This document shows positions 59,886 through 64,000 of a DNA stretch of 64,000 bases, one piece after another; the first letter of the stretch is position 1, and each line of letters opens with the position of its first letter. This DNA is from Myxococcales bacterium. GTDB lineage: Bacteria > Myxococcota > UBA727 > JABDBI01. Made by a program: the position numbers and the translations under genes. The notes below the pieces were generated by a model that searched no databases, was not told the DNA's origin, and saw only the letters and a list, made by a program, of their open reading frames with translations. The stretch covers positions 1,813,501-1,877,500 of the forward strand of contig CP060221.1 in NCBI GenBank assembly GCA_023898405.1, given 5' to 3'.

Positions 59886-61292
59886 ATGACAAAGAGAAGT
59901 AACAAGAAATATCCAAAATCTCAACCCTCATCTGCTTTTAGGCTAACACCCATGAATCCATGTGTTGCTGGCATAGACATTGGCTCTAGGTCTGTATTTA
60001 TTTGTATTGGTTTTGCCGACGGTCACCAAGAGATACGCGAATATCTGACTTTCACAGAAGATCTCAAAAATATGCTGAGGTGGATCCAACAAAATGGTAT
60101 CCAGAGCGTAGCGATGGAGTCCACAGGTGTGTACTGGATCCCGGTTTATGATATTTTGGCCCAAGCTGGCATAGACGTCATGCTAGTAAATGCATACTAC
60201 CTCAAAACGGTGCCAGGTAGAAAAACAGACGTGAAGGATTGCCAATGGATTCAACAGTTACACGCCTATGGGTTACTGCGAGGTTCGTTTCGCCCTGATG
60301 ACGAAGGGGTGATATTCCGTGGGTATGTAAGACAGAGAAGCCGTTTATTTGAGTTGGCATCGCAGCAAGTACAATTGATGCATAAAGCTCTGGTGCAAAT
60401 GAATCTTCAACTCAACCACGTGGTAACAGACATTACCGGTGTTACAGGGATGAGCATCATTCGGGCGATAGTCTCTGGCGAGCGAAATCCAGTAGCCTTG
60501 GCCAAATATCGAGATTGCCGATGCAAAAAAGAAGAAAAGGAAATAGCCAAAGCTCTCGATGGCAACTATCGGCAAGAGCATCTACTAGCCTTGAAACACG
60601 CACTTGAGGCTTATGATTTTTTCCACCAGCAGGCTTTAGAATGTGAAGATGCTGTAGAGCAAATGCTGAAGAAATGGCAAGTTTCTGAACGAGCAAAAGA
60701 AGCCCTAGCTGAGATTCCAAGTTCGATGGAGGAATCTCCAACAAACCGGCGAACAGCGCGGAGGAAAACAAAATCCAATCCCAGCCCCTATCACTTTGAA
60801 GCGGATATCACTTTGGAAAAGATTCTTCACGTCAATCTCACAGATATTCCTGGTTTGGAAGCCAATAGCATTATAAAAATCCTGGCTGAAACCGGTACCG
60901 ATATGTCAAAATGGCCAAGCTCGAAACACTTTGCTTCCTGGCTTGGCCTTTGCCCTGGCAATAAAATCTCCGGTGGAAAGGTTTTGAGCAGTAGGAGCAA
61001 GCCAACTGCCAATCGAGCATCACAAGCCCTGCGCCTGGCAGCCAATTCTCTCTACCGCTCTAAAACGGCCCTTGGCGCCTATTTCCGTCGAATGCGGGCA
61101 AGACTTGGTGCTCCAAAAGCAATTACAGCAACTGCCCACAAGCTTGCCAAGATCCTGTATACGATGCTGAGGGAGCGCAAGAGTTTTAACGAAGCTGGCC
61201 AACTCGCCTACGAACAGGCGTATAAAGCGAAACAATTGCTATCCTTGGAGAGGCGAGCCCAAGAACTTGGATATAAACTGATGGCCTGCTAA
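59886..61292 (+). CDS. IS110-family transposase (DEDD recombinase), copy B
   Basis: The same 468-residue protein as copy A, from ATG 59886 behind AGAGG to TAA 61290-61292. The DEDD residues (AGIDIGSRSV, VAMESTGVYW, KTDVKDCQW) and the C-terminal Transposase_20 region are intact. Identity of the two proteins points to recent transposition and likely activity. Confidence 0.95.
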   Translation: MTKRSNKKYPKSQPSSAFRLTPMNPCVAGIDIGSRSVFICIGFADGHQEIREYLTFTEDLKNMLRWIQQNGIQSVAMESTGVYWIPVYDILAQAGIDVMLVNAYYLKTVPGRKTDVKDCQWIQQLHAYGLLRGSFRPDDEGVIFRGYVRQRSRLFELASQQVQLMHKALVQMNLQLNHVVTDITGVTGMSIIRAIVSGERNPVALAKYRDCRCKKEEKEIAKALDGNYRQEHLLALKHALEAYDFFHQQALECEDAVEQMLKKWQVSERAKEALAEIPSSMEESPTNRRTARRKTKSNPSPYHFEADITLEKILHVNLTDIPGLEANSIIKILAETGTDMSKWPSSKHFASWLGLCPGNKISGGKVLSSRSKPTANRASQALRLAANSLYRSKTALGAYFRRMRARLGAPKAITATAHKLAKILYTMLRERKSFNEAGQLAYEQAYKAKQLLSLERRAQELGYKLMAC

Positions 61293-61548
61293 TAATTGAA
61301 GTAATTTTACAATAACAAAACAAATTTCTCTCAACTTTAAAGGCCGGCGTAGCATTGGTGCTAAATGCCCGATTATAAGCTTGGTCAGCATAACTACCGA
61401 TAATATCATTGGTGAGATTGTTTGTCAGAAGACGAATAATCATCCCGTTTTAGAAGAGTGTTCAATTTTAAAGTAGTGTGTAAGTTTTATAGAAGTTTGA
61501 ATAAGAATGACATAAATCGGAAATCATCAATGTGAACTTATTTAGAAG
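61293..61548 (+). ncRNA. Candidate bridge-RNA region in the IS110 right end
   Basis: IS110 elements use a bridge RNA from a non-coding end to pair donor and target DNA. Here the transposase-downstream end (256 bases) is longer than the upstream end (~145), the layout of IS1111-type members with the RNA after the gene. I did not resolve the loops. Location is inference from element structure, not from a covariance match. Confidence 0.35.
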
Positions 61549-61642
61549 CACAAGTCAGTGTTATTTTGTAGGATACTAATATAGATTGTTGGTTTGTAGA
61601 TATTAATAATATAAATAAATGACTGAAATTTAAGAAGGAATT

Positions 61643-64000
61643 ATGAAGTATATTAAAATTAAAAACTATGGAATTTGCCATATTGTTTTTTTTGTATTAA
61701 TTATGCATTCAAACGTTAATGCATTAGGATTTTTCAATTGGCTTGCTGGAAATAACAATTTCACAATTAGTAAAAAACCAACACTAAATAAAAATACAAA
61801 TAATGTCGTATCTATACAAAATTTATTTAATGATAAAATATTATTAAAATCAAAATCACCTGACGCTGCACTTTACACTTCAAAAGATAAAGGATGGGTG
61901 TATAAAGAATCGTTTTGGAAGCTCGACAGAGAAGATGAAGTAGAACGCTTGTTTGAGCAAGTATCTTTCATGCCAAACAAAAATATCGATTATAATAATG
62001 TAAAAGCATTTCCTTTAGAAGTGCATAGTCAATATTCAATAATTATAACTCTTAATATTGTAGAAGGCCAAAGTAATGCTTTTATTGTCAATACCTCAGA
62101 ATCAAACATGCTAAAAGAAGCAATAGAGCAAATAAAACAGAATGAATCCATAGAAAAAATCAATCACTGGAAATTACTGTTTAAATTTAATGCAAGCAAT
62201 GCTTTTCTCAATTATCTGGCATCCAGTAGGTCTTTGAACTTAAATCAAGAAGAATTTGCGAAAGATCCTTTATCAAAGCTCAGTGCATTAAATCTGCAAT
62301 GGGTTCACGATAATTTGCTATATGCTGATGAGTTTGCACAAAACATACAGCTACGGGCAGCTCTTTATGACGTCATTCGAAATATCATCACAGTAATCAA
62401 TCAACGCACAAATGAAATGATTGAACAATTAAAGACTGATTCACCCGATACTGAAACATTAAGGAAGCAATTCAAAGACATAAAAAACTGGCTATTCAAA
62501 AAAAGAGAAAATAATAAATCTGAAGAAAATCATGCTGCATTATTAACCAAAGCCTTAGTTGATACAATGACTACATTTGAAAAAATCTTCAATGAAAAAC
62601 CAGAGCTGCAACAGGACAGAGAAAAAAAAGTTCGGGATTTAATAAAAAATCTGTATTCAAATTTTGATACTTTACCAGGTTTATTCGCTCAGAGTGATCA
62701 GAAAAAAAATATTCTCACTCTTAACAAAACCATAATAAACCAAAGATCTTTTTCAAAAGTGGAATTATTACTTGAATCATCAGACAAACTTATAAAGCAA
62801 GCAGCATTGAGCTTAATAGCTTCAGCAATAAATATTAAAGATATCAGAGACTTTTTTAAAAAAATAAACTTAGCTAATGAAAATCAGAAGGAGCTTACTG
62901 AACTCAAAGAGCAAATTGAAAAATTAAAATTAACATCAGAAAATAATTTCAATCAAGCTAAAGAAAATTATACTAAAGTACAAGACAAACTAAACAAAGC
63001 TAAAAATACACTTAATAGTGTAGAAGAAAAACTTACCAAAGACACTGAAGCACGGTTTAATGAACTACAAGAAAAGCTTAAAGCAAGCTCTAACGAAAGA
63101 ATATCTAATCAAGTATCTCTCAACGATGACCTATTGACTATCTTTGAAAGCTTACTTGATTCCTTAGAAAAAACTAAATCATTTTCTGAAAATACAAATG
63201 TTACAGGATTAGCAGATTTAATCAAAACTATAAATAATCAATTAGAAACTATTACTAATAAATATGAAGAGAGGAAAAAGACTTATGATAATCATCAACC
63301 TCAAAAAGAGACAATTGTTGACGCCCAATATACAGTTAAACAATTAATTCAGCAGTTAGATTTGCAGTATAAATACTGGTATGGTTACCTCTTAAAATGG
63401 TACAACGCGTCCACCAAAGAACATCGCAGTAATAATGCTGAGCTAAAAGATATTCCAGCATACGCTGAAATATTAAAAAATTATTCCAGCGAGCTGTTTG
63501 ATGATACAATAATGACGAATCCTCTAATATTTAAAGAAAACATCAAAAACTGCTTAGAACAATTGAACAACAAAGTTCCAAGTAACAACCCAGAAAATAT
63601 TGGAAAAAAAATATTAGAAATCAGTAAAAAAGATACCATTGAAGCAATGTCAATAGAGGCGGAATATGATCTTGTAAATATATTTACAAACTCAAAAGAG
63701 TACACTTATGCAAGTAATAGTTGGTTTAATAGTACCCCTATGAAAATCACTCTAGGCAAAGTTGACTCTGGGTATGTGTTAATTATTAACAAAGATAATA
63801 AGCTATCATTATATAAAGTAGCAACAGCCAAGTACATTTCATCTAAGAACATCAATTGGATCAATAATCCAGAACCTTTAAAAGAAGCTTATAAGAGAAA
63901 AACTAATAGTCCCGGAACTCTCAAAGTTCGTCTATACTTGGATGCAGATAGAACAGCTGAAAATTACAAAAAATATGCTGATTTAATAATAACGATTGAT
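61643..64000 (+). CDS. Large secreted coiled-coil protein, 3' end beyond window
   Basis: An open frame of 786 codons without stop from ATG 61643 (AAGGAA in front) to the last base of the window. A signal peptide (YGICHIVFFVLIMHSNVNA) is followed by a Lys/Asn/Glu-rich, largely helical protein. A long coiled coil lies around residues 420-490 (ELTELKEQIEKLKLTSENNF ... VEEKLTKDTEARFNELQEKL). No enzyme motif is recognised. The composition is AT-rich and close to the secreted protein at 6.5-8 kb. It could be a surface or host-interaction protein. Confidence 0.72.
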   Translation, partial: MKYIKIKNYGICHIVFFVLIMHSNVNALGFFNWLAGNNNFTISKKPTLNKNTNNVVSIQNLFNDKILLKSKSPDAALYTSKDKGWVYKESFWKLDREDEVERLFEQVSFMPNKNIDYNNVKAFPLEVHSQYSIIITLNIVEGQSNAFIVNTSESNMLKEAIEQIKQNESIEKINHWKLLFKFNASNAFLNYLASSRSLNLNQEEFAKDPLSKLSALNLQWVHDNLLYADEFAQNIQLRAALYDVIRNIITVINQRTNEMIEQLKTDSPDTETLRKQFKDIKNWLFKKRENNKSEENHAALLTKALVDTMTTFEKIFNEKPELQQDREKKVRDLIKNLYSNFDTLPGLFAQSDQKKNILTLNKTIINQRSFSKVELLLESSDKLIKQAALSLIASAINIKDIRDFFKKINLANENQKELTELKEQIEKLKLTSENNFNQAKENYTKVQDKLNKAKNTLNSVEEKLTKDTEARFNELQEKLKASSNERISNQVSLNDDLLTIFESLLDSLEKTKSFSENTNVTGLADLIKTINNQLETITNKYEERKKTYDNHQPQKETIVDAQYTVKQLIQQLDLQYKYWYGYLLKWYNASTKEHRSNNAELKDIPAYAEILKNYSSELFDDTIMTNPLIFKENIKNCLEQLNNKVPSNNPENIGKKILEISKKDTIEAMSIEAEYDLVNIFTNSKEYTYASNSWFNSTPMKITLGKVDSGYVLIINKDNKLSLYKVATAKYISSKNINWINNPEPLKEAYKRKTNSPGTLKVRLYLDADRTAENYKKYADLIITID

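Larger units (their letters stand above)
59741..61548 (+). mobile_element. IS110-family element, copy B
   Basis: About 1808 bp, opposite in orientation to copy A and nearly identical over its length. It starts at CTTATAAG (59741-59748) followed by CTCCCC, and ends at TTTAGAAG (61548), with a single 75-bp terminal unit. The CTTATAAG may be target sequence rather than element. No inverted repeats are seen. Confidence 0.88.

Overview
The window comes from an AT-rich, Gram-negative bacterial chromosome. It has outer-membrane proteins, many Sec signal peptides and lipoproteins. The cytochrome oxidase pair, the barrel-fused SppA, the fused E1 dehydrogenase and the phoH-ybeY-fur block would fit a deltaproteobacterium in the broad sense (Myxococcota or Bdellovibrionota-like); this placement is a guess and no marker gene here settles it. 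Many broken insertion sequences, many small secreted proteins of unknown function and at least one eukaryote-like protein domain suggest life in or on a eukaryotic host, perhaps a protist or animal. That is also inference.

Layout. Bases 1-1050 hold the end of a terminal oxidase operon (subunits III and IV). From 1.1 to 28 kb the sequence is mostly accessory: a structured inverted-repeat element, IS1, IS1595, ISAs1, IS110 and IS5 family elements or relics, a serine recombinase, a hicAB toxin-antitoxin pair with a clear promoter and operator, and a series of secreted or envelope proteins. These include a CAP lipoprotein, a trypsin-like protein whose whole catalytic triad is replaced, a tandem trio of related secreted proteins and an Asp-box propeller. 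The housekeeping pair clpS-clpA sits at 16.6-19.3 kb.

From 28.3 to 37.8 kb is core sequence: an ABC ATPase, tRNA-Leu(CAA), a PmtA-like methyltransferase, rmuC, a fused alpha-beta 2-oxoacid dehydrogenase E1 and the B12-dependent ribonucleotide reductase nrdJ. An IS4-family element with 47-bp perfect terminal repeats follows, lodged against an IS5 relic.

From 39.6 to 47.1 kb lies a tight four-gene operon on the minus strand: fatty acyl-AMP ligase-ACP, acyltransferase, KS-KR-ACP polyketide synthase, thioesterase. It looks like a complete small pathway that activates an acyl chain, extends it once with a malonyl unit, reduces it and releases it. Next to it, at 47.5 kb, is a lipoprotein carrying the sequence signature of a ubiquitin-specific protease (USP, peptidase C19), the most striking gene of the window. 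A secreted protein with a C2H2-like zinc finger and another lipoprotein follow.

From 50.9 to 58.5 kb is core sequence again: SppA with an N-terminal barrel, a BPL_N amidotransferase-like protein, DUF1284, BioY, Fur, an EamA transporter, YbeY and PhoH. The last part holds IS200 and IS1 relics, a second IS110 copy and the first 786 codons of a large secreted coiled-coil protein that runs off the right edge. The two IS110 copies encode the same protein; they differ in carrying one versus three copies of a 75-bp terminal unit, and both sit at a CTTATAAG palindrome.
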